A stretch of 8,408 nt of DNA from Pseudomonadota bacterium. Lineage in GTDB: Bacteria > Pseudomonadota > Alphaproteobacteria > Rhizobiales > Devosiaceae. Below the pieces are notes generated by a model that saw nothing but the letters and a program-made list of their open reading frames with translations, made no database searches and was not told the DNA's origin. The stretch is taken from the NCBI GenBank assembly GCA_023433985.1, contig JAEYTN010000020.1:1-8408 (forward strand). The letters are read 5' to 3'. Of this stretch, positions 1 to 6,541 are shown in pieces; within the stretch, counting starts at the first letter, position 1, and each line of letters starts with the position of its first letter. The translations under genes were made by a program, and so were the position numbers.

Positions 1-968
1 GCATTGCCGTGCTGGCGCTGATCTTCTTCGTCATGCAGTCGCGGTTCACCGAGAAGCGGCACAAGGTCGATTACCTCGGCGGCCTGCTCCTCGCCGTCGC
101 CACCACGGCGATCGTCTACTGGGGCGACCACGTGCTCGATCCGGCCGGCCCCGACCTGCTGACCTACGCCCTGCCCGTCATCGGTGTCGGCGCCGCGATC
201 TGGTTCGTCATGGTCGAGCGGAACGCCGCCGAACCGATCATCCCGCTGCGCCTGTTCCGCAACCACACCATCTCGGTAGTCACCGCTGCCTCCTTGGTCG
301 CGGGCGTCGTCACGCTCGGCATGTTCTTCTACTTCGCGCTCTACTTCCAGGTAATCACCGGGCTCGGGCCGGCCGAGGTGGGCTTCCTCTTCCTCCCCGC
401 CTCCGCCACCTCGATGGTGGTCTCGATGGTTGCCGGCCGCATCATCGCCCGCACCGGCCGCTACAAGTGGATGCCGGTCGCCGCCTTCGTCGTCGGCGCC
501 GCGCTGATGGTCGGCTTCACTTTCGTCGACGCGCACACCTCGCTTTGGGTGATGGGAGCGATGATGGCGGTGTTCGGCATTTCGATGGGCCTGCAGTTCC
601 AGGTGCTGATGGTCGCCATCCAGGCTGCCGCCCCGCTGCAGGATATCGGCGCCGCCACGGGCCTCATCACCCAGGCGCGGACAATCGGAGCGTCGCTCGG
701 CCTCGCCATCAACGGCGCGGTGATGACCTGGGCCCTGACGCAGCAGGCGAGCACCTTGCCCGCCGATGCCGCAGCGGCCCTTCCGGACGGCCTCAACGGC
801 CTGTCGCCGCATATCGCCGCCGCGCTGCCGGCAACGGTGAAGGAGACGGTGCTGAGCCACTATACTGCCGGCTTCAACACCACGTTCCTCTGGATCGCGG
901 GCCTCTATCTGGTCGCAGCGGCCCTGACCCTGCTGCTCAGGGACATCCAGATTCCCAAGCGGGCCTGA
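1..968 (+). CDS. DHA2-type MFS multidrug exporter, C-terminal part (5' end outside window)
   Basis: Inner-membrane major facilitator protein, probably a proton-driven exporter of drugs or other toxic compounds. The reading frame is open to the left edge (codons in phase from base 3), so the start lies outside. About 320 residues are visible with roughly nine hydrophobic segments, which fits helices 6-14 of the 14-helix DHA2 (EmrB/QacA) family. The loop motif EPIIPLRLFRN after the third visible segment is typical of that family, as is the region IGASLGLAINGAV near the end. It stops with TGA at 966-968, followed by a hairpin terminator. The downstream gene is convergent, so any partner gene (membrane-fusion protein or TetR-type repressor) would lie upstream and is not visible. 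The family call is firm; the substrate is unknown. Confidence 0.88.
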   Translation, partial: IAVLALIFFVMQSRFTEKRHKVDYLGGLLLAVATTAIVYWGDHVLDPAGPDLLTYALPVIGVGAAIWFVMVERNAAEPIIPLRLFRNHTISVVTAASLVAGVVTLGMFFYFALYFQVITGLGPAEVGFLFLPASATSMVVSMVAGRIIARTGRYKWMPVAAFVVGAALMVGFTFVDAHTSLWVMGAMMAVFGISMGLQFQVLMVAIQAAAPLQDIGAATGLITQARTIGASLGLAINGAVMTWALTQQASTLPADAAAALPDGLNGLSPHIAAALPATVKETVLSHYTAGFNTTFLWIAGLYLVAAALTLLLRDIQIPKRA

Positions 969-989
969 GCGCCGGATCCGCTGAAACCG

Positions 990-1020
990 GGCGGCCCGCT
1001 GCAAGGCGGGCCGTCTTGCT
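990..1020 (+). terminator. Hairpin terminator after the exporter
   Basis: An 8-bp GC-rich stem (992-999 with 1006-1013) encloses a 6-base loop and is followed by the T-rich stretch TCTTGCTT. It starts 23 bases after the exporter stop. The same hairpin lies just past the end of the convergent receiver gene and may serve both strands, although the run of T is much weaker on the - strand. Confidence 0.7.
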
Positions 1021-1027
1021 TCTGACG

Positions 1028-1426
1028 TCAGCGCCGCACAAGGCTCAGCAGGTGCGCCCGCAGCTGCTCGTCGGCGAATGGCTTGTCGAGCATCGGCCGA
1101 TGCCGGTGCCGCTCTTCCACCGCCCCCTCGCCGAGCGCACTCGAGAACATGAACGGCACGCCCCGCGCCTCGAGCGCATCGGCCACCGCGAAGCTGGTTT
1201 CGCTGCCCAGGTGCACGTCGAGAATGGCAAAGTCGAGCCGCTTCGACTCCACGACTTCGAGCGCCTTCGCCGCATCGGCAAGCACGAGCACCTCGCTGGC
1301 GCCCATTTCGCGCACCAGGTCCTCTATGCCGATGGAAACCAGGACCTCGTCTTCGAGGATCAGGATCGAGCCCAGGTCGATGACCTCGCGGCCCGCTTCA
1401 CTCATGCCGTCTTGGTTATTTAGCAT
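1028..1426 (-). CDS. Stand-alone response regulator receiver protein
   Basis: Single-domain response regulator of 132 residues: a short polar leader (1-19), then a CheY-like receiver domain to the C-terminus with no output domain. Expected receiver residues are present: acidic pair E25/D26, phospho-acceptor D70 in the AILDVHLG strand, hydroxyl position S95 or S96 in FMFSS, and K115 in LDKPF. Such proteins act through phosphorylation-dependent binding to a partner, or as phosphate shuttles. No histidine kinase is adjacent, so its partner is unknown. The domain resembles the single-domain receivers common in alphaproteobacteria, some of which feed the general stress response, but no nepR, ecfG or phyR gene is visible. 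A second in-frame ATG (residue 8, codon at 1403-1405) is an equally plausible start, since neither has a good ribosome-binding site. It is divergent from the small DNA-binding gene at 1623. Confidence 0.88.
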   Translation of the reverse strand: MLNNQDGMSEAGREVIDLGSILILEDEVLVSIGIEDLVREMGASEVLVLADAAKALEVVESKRLDFAILDVHLGSETSFAVADALEARGVPFMFSSALGEGAVEERHRHRPMLDKPFADEQLRAHLLSLVRR

Positions 1427-1550
1427 GCAACATGATCGGCCGGTACGCGGCGGCTGTCGACCGAAAACGGAGTGAGCGGCCGGCCCCTCTTCCTCCGCCT
1501 TGTCAAATTGAGCTGCCTACTAACTTTTCTTGTGGAACCATTCGGCCGAT

Positions 1551-1580
1551 TTGACATTATGCGGGCGGCGTGAGTTAGCT
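1551..1580 (+). promoter_or_regulatory. Candidate sigma-70 promoter for the ribbon-helix-helix gene
   Basis: A perfect -35 hexamer TTGACA lies at 1551-1556. The -10 is weak: TTAGCT at 1575-1580 with an 18-base spacer is the best fit. The distance to the ATG at 1623 is reasonable. On the opposite strand CATAAT (revcomp of 1556-1561) overlaps this -35 and could be a -10 for the divergent receiver gene, but it has only a poor -35. Inferred from hexamer match alone. Confidence 0.35.
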
Positions 1581-1622
1581 AAATGAGTAACTTGCACCCG
1601 GGCGCGCAAACACAAGGTTCCG

Positions 1623-1892
1623 ATGAGCGAAACGTCGATGAAGGGCAACCCGTTGCAGCGCGGCGAGCGTCTGCAGATCATGCTGGAGGCCGACGAACTC
1701 CGCGCCCTCGACGATTTTCGCTTTGCCAACCGCATGCCGAGCCGCGCCGCCGCAGTCCGTGAGCTGCTGCGCCGTGGCCTCGGCGTCGACGGCGCCGTCT
1801 CCGACGGCGGCTCCAGCGCCTCGCGATCCTACGGAGTGCTCGACGGCGACCGCCGGCCCGACGGCTCCGGCACCGACGGTTCGGCGGCCTGA
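1623..1892 (+). CDS. Small ribbon-helix-helix-like DNA-binding protein
   Basis: Hypothetical protein of 89 residues. Residues about 14-53 have the pattern of a ribbon-helix-helix (Arc/CopG-like) fold: a short strand RLQIML, a first helix ADELRALDDFRFAN, a turn RMPSR, and a second helix AAAVRELLRRGL. This suggests a homodimeric DNA-binding regulator. Residues 54-89 are rich in Gly, Ser and Asp and are probably disordered. The ATG at 1623 is preceded by a modest AAGG (1614-1617, 5-base spacing); a second in-frame ATG is at 1638-1640. No toxin-like gene is adjacent, since the next gene is a convergent MerR-type regulator, so an antitoxin role is not supported by context. The fold call comes from sequence pattern and the target is unknown. 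It shares its upstream region with the receiver gene. Confidence 0.72.
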   Translation: MSETSMKGNPLQRGERLQIMLEADELRALDDFRFANRMPSRAAAVRELLRRGLGVDGAVSDGGSSASRSYGVLDGDRRPDGSGTDGSAA

Positions 1893-1938
1893 CGCTTCAC
1901 TTCATCTGTAGCCGATGATCTGGCCGGGCCAGCGCCAT

Positions 1939-1963
1939 GGCCGGCCGAACGCCCCAGCCGGCC
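1939..1963. repeat. GC-rich inverted repeat between convergent genes
   Basis: A 7-bp perfect inverted repeat, GGCCGGC (1939-1945) with GCCGGCC (1957-1963), lies in the 90-bp gap between the convergent small regulator and the MerR-type gene. There is no T-run on either side, so it is not a classical intrinsic terminator. It might still slow polymerase, or be chance in GC-rich DNA. Confidence 0.35.
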
Positions 1964-1982
1964 GCATCGCCTCACGGCAGCG

Positions 1983-2537
1983 CTACTCCCGCGCCCGCTC
2001 CAGCAGCCGCTTGCAGTCCAGCAGCTCGCGCAGCACATCGGAGAGCTTTTCCCGCTCGGCAGCCGTGAGTCCGGCCGCGCGCGGCGCGCCCTTGGGCATT
2101 AGGCTGGCGAGCTGGAAGCGCGGTTTGGTCGCCACGTCGCCGGAGCTGTCCGCGGCATCGTCCGCCACCACCGGCTCGTCCGCCTCGGCATACTCCACCG
2201 TGTCGTCACCCGGCTCGAAGGCGGGCTCGGGCGCCAGCGCGGTCGGCGGCAGCTGCTCCACCGGCCGGCCTTCGCCAACGGCGATCACGTAGCGCGGCCC
2301 CTGTTCCTTGAGGATTCGCTGCACGCCCTTGATGGTGAAGCCCTGATCGTAGAGCAGGCGCCTGATGCCCTTGAGCAGCAGTACGTCCTCGGGCCGGTAG
2401 TAGCGTCGGCCACCGCCGCGCTTCAGCGGCTTGATAGTGGAGAACCGCGTCTCCCAGAAACGCAGCACGTGCTGCGGCAGATCGAGCTCGTCGGCCGCTT
2501 CGGAAATCGTGCGAAAAGCGTCAGGAGATTTGTCCAA
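1983..2537 (-). CDS. MerR-family transcriptional regulator
   Basis: DNA-binding regulator of 184 residues. Residues 10-77 form the MerR winged helix-turn-helix: [23 protein letters not shown], then the wing with [13 protein letters not shown], then helices ending in TIKGVQRIL. The C-terminal half (about 90-150) is acidic, proline/alanine-rich and probably disordered, ending in a Leu-rich helix (about 153-183) that could dimerise. Its only Cys is C175, so it lacks the cysteine metal site of MerR, CueR or ZntR. The start is TTG (2535-2537), chosen because GGTGAG sits 6 bases upstream and translation there begins MDKSPDAF, the N-terminus I recall for rhizobial homologues. It follows ihfA by 27 bases on the same strand, so the two are probably co-transcribed. 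Its regulon is unknown. Confidence 0.9.
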   Translation of the reverse strand: MDKSPDAFRTISEAADELDLPQHVLRFWETRFSTIKPLKRGGGRRYYRPEDVLLLKGIRRLLYDQGFTIKGVQRILKEQGPRYVIAVGEGRPVEQLPPTALAPEPAFEPGDDTVEYAEADEPVVADDAADSSGDVATKPRFQLASLMPKGAPRAAGLTAAEREKLSDVLRELLDCKRLLERARE

Positions 2538-2564
2538 AAGGACTCACCGGGCTCGGAAAGACTC

Positions 2565-2876
2565 TTATTTTCCAGCCCGGACCATAGATTTGTTGATCTT
2601 GGATTTCAACACGTTGCTGGGCTTGAACACCAGCACCTGTCGCGGAAGGATCGGCACTTCCTCGCCGGTCTTGGGATTTCGCCCGATGCGCTGGTTCTTG
2701 GAGCGGACCTGGAACGAGCCGAACGAGCTCAGCTTGACGTTCTGGCCCTCCACCAGCGCCTCGCCGATCAGGTCGAGCACCCGCTCCACCAGTTCCGCCG
2801 ATTCGGTGCGCGACAGCCCGACCGCCTCGTAGACGGCTTCGGCCAAGTCTGCACGCGTCACAGTCTTCTGTGTCAT
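2565..2876 (-). CDS. ihfA: Integration host factor subunit alpha
   Basis: DNA-bending architectural protein of the HU/IHF family; the alpha subunit pairs with IhfB (not in the window). It acts in recombination, replication initiation and sigma-54-type transcription. The 103-residue length is normal. The whole protein is one HU/IHF domain (about 5-95): helical dimer core, KLSSFGSF strand (48-55), then the DNA-binding arm with the signature [12 protein letters not shown] (65-76), in which P68 corresponds to the proline that intercalates between base pairs. The [10 protein letters not shown] arm and overall resemblance favour IHF-alpha over HU or IHF-beta. The ATG has a strong ribosome-binding site, GGAGGGG, 8 bases upstream. 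It is followed by the MerR-type gene and preceded by a 267-bp gap that should hold its promoter. Confidence 0.95.
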   Translation of the reverse strand: MTQKTVTRADLAEAVYEAVGLSRTESAELVERVLDLIGEALVEGQNVKLSSFGSFQVRSKNQRIGRNPKTGEEVPILPRQVLVFKPSNVLKSKINKSMVRAGK

Positions 2877-2943
2877 TGTTGTTGCCCCTCCGCTTGCCCT
2901 GCCGGACCTATTCCGTGAGGCGCCCCCACCTACGGTGGCCGAA

Positions 2944-2971
2944 CCTTAACCCTCCCGTGGTGCACTGGCAA
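2944..2971 (-). promoter_or_regulatory. Tentative promoter for ihfA
   Basis: On the - strand TTGCCA (revcomp of 2966-2971; 5 of 6 to the -35 consensus) is followed after 16 bases by TTAAGG (2944-2949), a poor -10. The position, about 70 bases before the ihfA ATG, is sensible. Weak support; listed because ihfA is separated from fabH by 267 bases and needs a promoter unless it is read through from fabH. Confidence 0.25.
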
Positions 2972-3072
2972 TCTGACATAACAATCAAAGGCTAGGGGCG
3001 ATTGCGAAGGCGCCGTGACGGGAACGACCACTGCTCATCCGCGGGCGCTCCCAATGCGGGGAAACCGGCGAT

Positions 3073-3126
3073 GGCACGCCTTCTCCCCTAGCGGGAGAGG
3101 GTGCCCGAAGGGCCGATGAGGGGTCG
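3073..3126. repeat. Intergenic palindromic repeat element downstream of fabH
   Basis: A hairpin with a 9-bp stem (3079-3087 with 3093-3101, one G-U) and a 5-base loop CTAGC is followed by a second short fold around GCCCGAAGGGC (3103-3113) and the tail GATGAGGGG. The layout CTCTCCC-loop-GGGAGAGGGTGCCCGAAGGGC matches, from memory, a repeat scattered through intergenic regions of many alphaproteobacterial genomes. It lies 18 bases after the fabH stop, so it may also act as a 3' stabiliser or weak terminator for fabH mRNA. No flanking direct repeats or open reading frame are visible. Confidence 0.6.
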
Positions 3127-3143
3127 GCGTCGCGTCCGTCAGC

Positions 3144-4115
3144 TCACCAGCGGATCAGCGAGGCGCCCCAGGTGAAGCCTCCGCCCATCGCCTCGATCAT
3201 CACCAGGTCGCCGCGCTTGATGCGTCCGTCCGCCACCGCGGTGTTGAGCGCCAGCGGCACTGAGGCGGCCGACGTGTTGGCGTGCCGGTCAACCGTCACC
3301 ACCACCTTTTCGGGCGGGAGGCCCAGCTTCACGCCGGCCCCGTCGATGATGCGCTTGTTGGCCTGGTGCGGCACGAACCAGTCGAGGTCGTCGATGGTGT
3401 GGCCGGTATCCTCGAGCACCTTGTAGACCACGTCGGTGATCATCCCGACGGCGTGCTTGAAGACTTCCTTGCCCTCCATCCGCACATGGCCCATCGAGCG
3501 CGTCGAGCTCGGCCCGCCATCGGTATAGAGCTTGTTCCAGAAGTGCCCGTCCGAGCGGAGCGCAGTCGCGAGCACGCCGCGATCGGCCTCGCCCGGCTTG
3601 CCCATCTCCATCACCGCCGCGCCCGCGCCGTCGCCGAACAGCACGCAGGTGGTGCGATCGTTCCAGTCGAGGATGCGGCTCGCCGTCTCGGCGCCAATCA
3701 CCAGCGCGCGCTTGCCCAGCCCGTTCTTCAGGTACGAGTCGGCCGTCGCCACCGCGTAGACGAAGCCCGAGCACACTGCCTGAATGTCGAAGGCCGCGCC
3801 GTGATGCATGCCGAGCTTCTGCTGCACCACCGCCGCCGTCGCGGGAAACGTCATGTCGGGCGTGGTGGTCGCGACGATGATCAGGTCGATATCATCGGCT
3901 GTGATCCCGGCGTTCTCGAGCGCCTTGCGCCCGGCCGCAGCCGCCAGGTCGGACGTATTCTCGCCCTCCGCCGCGATATGGCGCTGCTTGATGCCGGTGC
4001 GCTGCTGGATCCACTCGTCCGACGTGTCGACCAGCTTGCTCAGATCGTCGTTGGTCATGACGCGCGCCGGCAGGTAGGCGCCGACGCTGCGGATGATGGT
4101 TCTACGGTCGGTCAC
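3144..4115 (-). CDS. fabH: 3-oxoacyl-ACP synthase III (KAS III)
   Basis: Condenses acetyl-CoA (or another short acyl-CoA) with malonyl-ACP to start fatty-acid synthesis in the cytoplasm. The 323-residue length is normal for FabH. The thiolase-fold catalytic triad is complete: C115 in AVCSGF, H250 in VPHQANKRI, and N280 in RHANTSAAS. The glycine-rich C-terminus MGGGFTWGA is also typical. The start is GTG (4113-4115), which overlaps the plsX stop in the 4-base GTGA, so translation is likely coupled to plsX; a GAGG lies about 10 bases upstream inside plsX. An open frame continues upstream of this GTG across plsX but encodes low-complexity Arg/Gly/Ala protein and is only a shadow. The plsX-fabH pair is a widely conserved operon. 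Confidence 0.97.
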   Translation of the reverse strand: MTDRRTIIRSVGAYLPARVMTNDDLSKLVDTSDEWIQQRTGIKQRHIAAEGENTSDLAAAAGRKALENAGITADDIDLIIVATTTPDMTFPATAAVVQQKLGMHHGAAFDIQAVCSGFVYAVATADSYLKNGLGKRALVIGAETASRILDWNDRTTCVLFGDGAGAAVMEMGKPGEADRGVLATALRSDGHFWNKLYTDGGPSSTRSMGHVRMEGKEVFKHAVGMITDVVYKVLEDTGHTIDDLDWFVPHQANKRIIDGAGVKLGLPPEKVVVTVDRHANTSAASVPLALNTAVADGRIKRGDLVMIEAMGGGFTWGASLIRW

Positions 4116-5188
4116 GCGGGTTTGGCCTCTGGTTCGGGGGCGGCAGCCTCGACGGGCGCCGAGTTGAGTGTGGGGAAGCGGCGCATGCCCTCGGCGATCT
4201 TGTCCATCACCTTGTTGCGCGCGATTTCGTAGCCGAGCCCGAGAGCGCCCTTGAAGCCGATCTCGTCGGTGCCGCCATGCGACTTGATCACCGGCCCGTT
4301 GAGCCCGAGGAACACGCCGCCATTGATGTTGCGCGGGTCGAGCTTGCGCCGGAGCGCCTGCAGCGCCTGCCCGGCGATGGCCGCGCCGAGCATCGACACC
4401 AGGTCGGCCTTCAGCGCGTCGCGGATGTAGCTGCCCACCTGCCGGGCCGTGCCCTCGGCGGTCTTGAGCGCGATATTTCCGGCAAAGCCCTCGGTCACCA
4501 CCACGTCGACCGTGCCCTTGCCGATGTCGTCGCCCTCGACGAAGCCGTGGTAAATGAAGCCCGAGCCGGAGGCCGCGGTCAGGATTTGCGCCGCTTCCTT
4601 CACCTCGTCGAGCCCCTTCATCTCCTCGGTGCCGACATTGAGCAGCCCCACCGTGGGCAGTTCCTGGTCGAACAGCGCCCGCGCCAGCGCGGCGCCGAGA
4701 ATCGAGAAATCCGTCAGTTGCTTGGCGTCGCCGCCGATCGTCGCGCCTACGTCGAGCACGATGATGTCGGTCCTGAGCGTCGGCCAGATCGCCGCGATGC
4801 CGGGGCGCGAAATGCCCTCGATGGGCCTGAGGCAGAACGTCGCCATCGCCATCAGCGCGCCGGTATTGCCGCCGGAGATGGCGAAATCGGCCTCGCCGTC
4901 CTTCACCGATTGCAGCGCTGCCCACATCGAGGAATTGCCCCGGCCCTTGCGCAGGGCCTGGCTCGGCTTTTCCTCCATCGAGATGACGTTGTCGGCGTGG
5001 ACGATCCGGCTCAGCGGCTTGATTTCCGGGCAGCCGTCGAGCAACGGCGCGATCTCGCTCTCGCGGCCGTGGAAGATGTAACTGACGTTCTTGCGTTCCT
5101 TCCAGAACAGCCGCGCTCCTTCCACCGCCACGCGCGGCCCCTTGTCGCCGCCCATGGCGTCTACCGAGATACGGATAAGGTCACTCAT
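4112..5188 (-). CDS. plsX: Phosphate acyltransferase PlsX
   Basis: Converts acyl-ACP and phosphate to acyl-phosphate, the donor used by PlsY to acylate glycerol-3-phosphate in membrane phospholipid synthesis. It is a peripheral membrane protein. The length of 358 residues is normal. The N-terminal signature DAMGGDKGP is at 10-18, and the conserved segments [35 protein letters not shown] and [13 protein letters not shown] follow in the usual order. The C-terminus is an Ala/Pro/Glu-rich tail of about 15 residues. The ATG has only a weak GGAA upstream. The stop overlaps the fabH start (GTGA). It is separated from the DUF177 gene by 122 bases holding a candidate promoter, so it may be transcribed both from there and by read-through. 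Confidence 0.97.
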   Translation of the reverse strand: MSDLIRISVDAMGGDKGPRVAVEGARLFWKERKNVSYIFHGRESEIAPLLDGCPEIKPLSRIVHADNVISMEEKPSQALRKGRGNSSMWAALQSVKDGEADFAISGGNTGALMAMATFCLRPIEGISRPGIAAIWPTLRTDIIVLDVGATIGGDAKQLTDFSILGAALARALFDQELPTVGLLNVGTEEMKGLDEVKEAAQILTAASGSGFIYHGFVEGDDIGKGTVDVVVTEGFAGNIALKTAEGTARQVGSYIRDALKADLVSMLGAAIAGQALQALRRKLDPRNINGGVFLGLNGPVIKSHGGTDEIGFKGALGLGYEIARNKVMDKIAEGMRRFPTLNSAPVEAAAPEPEAKPA

Positions 5189-5221
5189 TGCTGTTCCAGG
5201 GCGCCGTGGCGGAGCGCCGCC

Positions 5222-5249
5222 AATCTAACCGTTCGTATTTACCAGACAA
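5222..5249 (-). promoter_or_regulatory. Candidate promoter for plsX-fabH
   Basis: On the - strand TTGTCT (revcomp of 5244-5249) and TAGATT (revcomp of 5222-5227) are spaced by 16 bases, each 4 of 6 to the sigma-70 hexamers. The site is in the AT-richest part of the 122-bp DUF177-plsX gap and ends about 33 bases before the plsX ATG. Pattern match only. Confidence 0.35.
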
Positions 5250-5310
5250 GTCGTGGCGCGCCGCCCCAACCACAACCACTCGGTAGTGGGCGATATCAAG
5301 GCGAAGGGCC

Positions 5311-5862
5311 CTACCCCTCGTCCTCATCCACCTTCAGCGCCTTGAGCCCGGCGAACGGCGACTCCTCCTGGTCGTCCTCGTCTCCCACCAGCCCGACGCT
5401 TTCGCCCTCGAGCCGCGGATAGGGGTCGATGCCCAGCGCCAGCGTCTCGACGAGGAGGTCGCTGAGGTCGGCCTCGTTGCCCTCGAAATGGTCGGGCAGG
5501 TCTTTCCCTTCGAGGTCGACGAACACTTCCGCGTCAGCCTTGCCGGCATAGGGCTTATCCCCGCCCGGCAGGAATACGCGGTCGATGGCCTCGGCGATTT
5601 CCTCGGTGACCGGCTCGAGCGACACGACGCTCGGCTGCACCACCAGCGCCTTGAGCTGCCCCGTCACGCGGATGCCGCCACGGAAGCGCACCGCGTGCAG
5701 CTTCACCTGCAGCCGGTCGACCGCGGTCACCTCGAGCTGCCCCGCAATGGCCTCGCGCGCCTCGCGCTCCACGGTGATATCGACGTCGCGCCCGGCGGCC
5801 GGCATCGAATCGAGCCGGATGCTGGCGCCGGGAATGACGATGCGCTGCGGTCCGGGTTTCAT
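5311..5862 (-). CDS. DUF177 (YceD-family) protein
   Basis: Protein of 183 residues of the DUF177/YceD family, whose members are linked to 23S rRNA accumulation and ribosome assembly in bacteria and plastids. Recognisable pieces are a central beta-rich stretch RGGIRVTGQLKALVVQ, the block VVSLEPVTEEI (79-89), the acidic DLEGKDLPDHFEGNEADLSDLL, and the end of the domain LALGIDPYPR. The tail is very acidic (ends in KVDEDEG). The ATG (5860-5862) overlaps the TGA of the upstream chaperone gene in the 4-base ATGA, with GAGG just upstream. In alphaproteobacterial homologues I recall a Cys in the Q-x-C motif before VVTLEPV; here that position is S78. In gammaproteobacteria the gene precedes rpmF and plsX, but here no rpmF lies between. 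Confidence 0.85.
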   Translation of the reverse strand: MKPGPQRIVIPGASIRLDSMPAAGRDVDITVEREAREAIAGQLEVTAVDRLQVKLHAVRFRGGIRVTGQLKALVVQPSVVSLEPVTEEIAEAIDRVFLPGGDKPYAGKADAEVFVDLEGKDLPDHFEGNEADLSDLLVETLALGIDPYPRLEGESVGLVGDEDDQEESPFAGLKALKVDEDEG

Positions 5863-6383
5863 GCTGCCTCGCTGAATTCCAGCTGCCCGGCGATCACGCG
5901 CTCCACCGGCTGCAGCTTGAGCCTGTCGTACTGCGCCTCGAGGTAGCCGGCGAGCGCCTCCACCTGGCCGGCCGCCCCGTCGTCGAACAGGTTGCGCCTC
6001 AGCACCGCCTCGGCGCCCGCCCGGTCGCCACGTTCCATCGCCTCGTTGAGGTTGGTCATCAGACCGTAGAAGATGTTGCCCATGTTGCGAATCTTCTTGG
6101 GCACGGCCAGGTCCCCTGCCCCCATCTCGCGCAGGTTCCGGTCCATGTCCTTGAAGAACAGGTCGAACAGCGCCTGGGCGAAGTCGCTGGCCGGCTTGCC
6201 GGCGCCGTTGAGCCGGCGGAAGGCCAGCGACATGTGCAGGCAGATCATGTCGAAGCGCCCCGTCACCGTGTCGGGCACGCCCCACTGGGCATAGAAAACC
6301 GGCTGCCGGGATTGCGCCACAATGGCGCGATAGACGGCATACACTGCGTCGGGATCAGGGGATTTCTTGAACAGATTCAACAT
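5859..6383 (-). CDS. Ubiquinol-cytochrome c chaperone (CBP3 family)
   Basis: Protein of 174 residues of the ubiquinol-cytochrome c chaperone family. Its mitochondrial relative Cbp3 binds newly made cytochrome b and helps assemble the bc1 complex (complex III). Family blocks are clear: FYAQWGVPDTVTGRFDM (30-46), the following LHMSLAFRRL, FFKDMDRNLREMGAGD (76-91), and VPKKIRNMGNIFYG. It has no signal peptide or membrane helix, which fits a cytoplasmic or membrane-peripheral chaperone. The ATG is preceded by GGAGG at 10-base spacing. It is the first gene of the - strand block, divergent from bamE, and overlaps the DUF177 gene in ATGA. The bc1 structural genes are not in the window. Confidence 0.92.
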   Translation of the reverse strand: MLNLFKKSPDPDAVYAVYRAIVAQSRQPVFYAQWGVPDTVTGRFDMICLHMSLAFRRLNGAGKPASDFAQALFDLFFKDMDRNLREMGAGDLAVPKKIRNMGNIFYGLMTNLNEAMERGDRAGAEAVLRRNLFDDGAAGQVEALAGYLEAQYDRLKLQPVERVIAGQLEFSEAA

Positions 6384-6459
6384 CGTCGTCCGGCCTCCGG
6401 TTACGATCGGAGCAAGGCTTGGCGACGGCGTCGAGTGGCGGCACGGATTTCTCCCGCGC

Positions 6460-6487
6460 TTGCCAGATCAAGCTCGGGGCAGCTAAT
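6460..6487 (+). promoter_or_regulatory. Candidate bamE promoter
   Basis: TTGCCA (6460-6465, 5 of 6) and GCTAAT (6482-6487, 4 of 6) are separated by 16 bases, about 60 bases before the bamE start. The -10 overlaps the first copy of the TAATAGTC repeat. Pattern match only. Confidence 0.35.
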
Positions 6488-6520
6488 AGTCCCCGGCCGG
6501 CCAAGGCCGTGGTAATAGTC
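6484..6520. repeat. Direct repeat TAATAGTC, two copies
   Basis: Perfect 8-base copies at 6484-6491 and 6513-6520, 29 bases start to start, lie in the divergent CBP3/bamE promoter region. Between them is a GC-rich block containing GGCCGGCC. Each copy overlaps a proposed -10 element, one per strand. It may be an operator, or the repeat may simply reflect -10-like sequence. Confidence 0.5.
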
Positions 6521-6541
6521 GACAGAGATCGGGAAAGTCAA
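6512..6541 (-). promoter_or_regulatory. Candidate promoter for the CBP3-DUF177 operon
   Basis: On the - strand TTGACT (revcomp of 6536-6541, 5 of 6) and TATTAC (revcomp of 6512-6517, 4 of 6) are spaced by 18 bases. It would give a leader of roughly 120 bases before the chaperone ATG at 6383. The -10 overlaps the second copy of the TAATAGTC repeat. Confidence 0.4.

Noticed and set aside
467..1423. + strand open frame of 318 codons crossing the exporter end, the terminator and the receiver gene
   Set aside because: It runs through a terminator and two clear genes and encodes Arg/Gly-rich low-complexity protein.
1531..1560. GGAAC at 1533-1537 as a general stress (EcfG-type) -35 element
   Set aside because: No CGTT-like -10 is found 16-17 bases downstream on that strand, nor for the GGAAC on the opposite strand at 1617-1621.
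1893..1982. A tRNA gene after the MerR-type regulator
   Set aside because: I looked for a cloverleaf and T-loop GTTCGA-type motif in this 90-bp gap and found none.
3282..4232. + strand open frame of 316 codons opposite fabH
   Set aside because: His/Arg/Ala-rich shadow of a complete, catalytic-residue-bearing fabH.
4116..4925. Upstream extension of the fabH frame across plsX
   Set aside because: The translation becomes Arg/Gly/Ala-rich and matches no family, while plsX in the other frame is unmistakable; the GTGA overlap gives the natural start.
5189..5310. rpmF (ribosomal protein L32) or another small gene between DUF177 and plsX
   Set aside because: The gap is only 122 bases and shows no zinc-ribbon Cys pattern or start with a ribosome-binding site.
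4277..5422. Long + strand open frame of 381 codons opposite plsX
   Set aside because: Its translation is rich in Arg, His and Ala without domain features and mirrors the codon pattern of plsX on the other strand; it is a GC-rich shadow.
5863..6285. Upstream extension of the DUF177 frame across the chaperone gene
   Set aside because: Low-complexity shadow of the CBP3-family gene; the DUF177 homology begins at the ATGA overlap.
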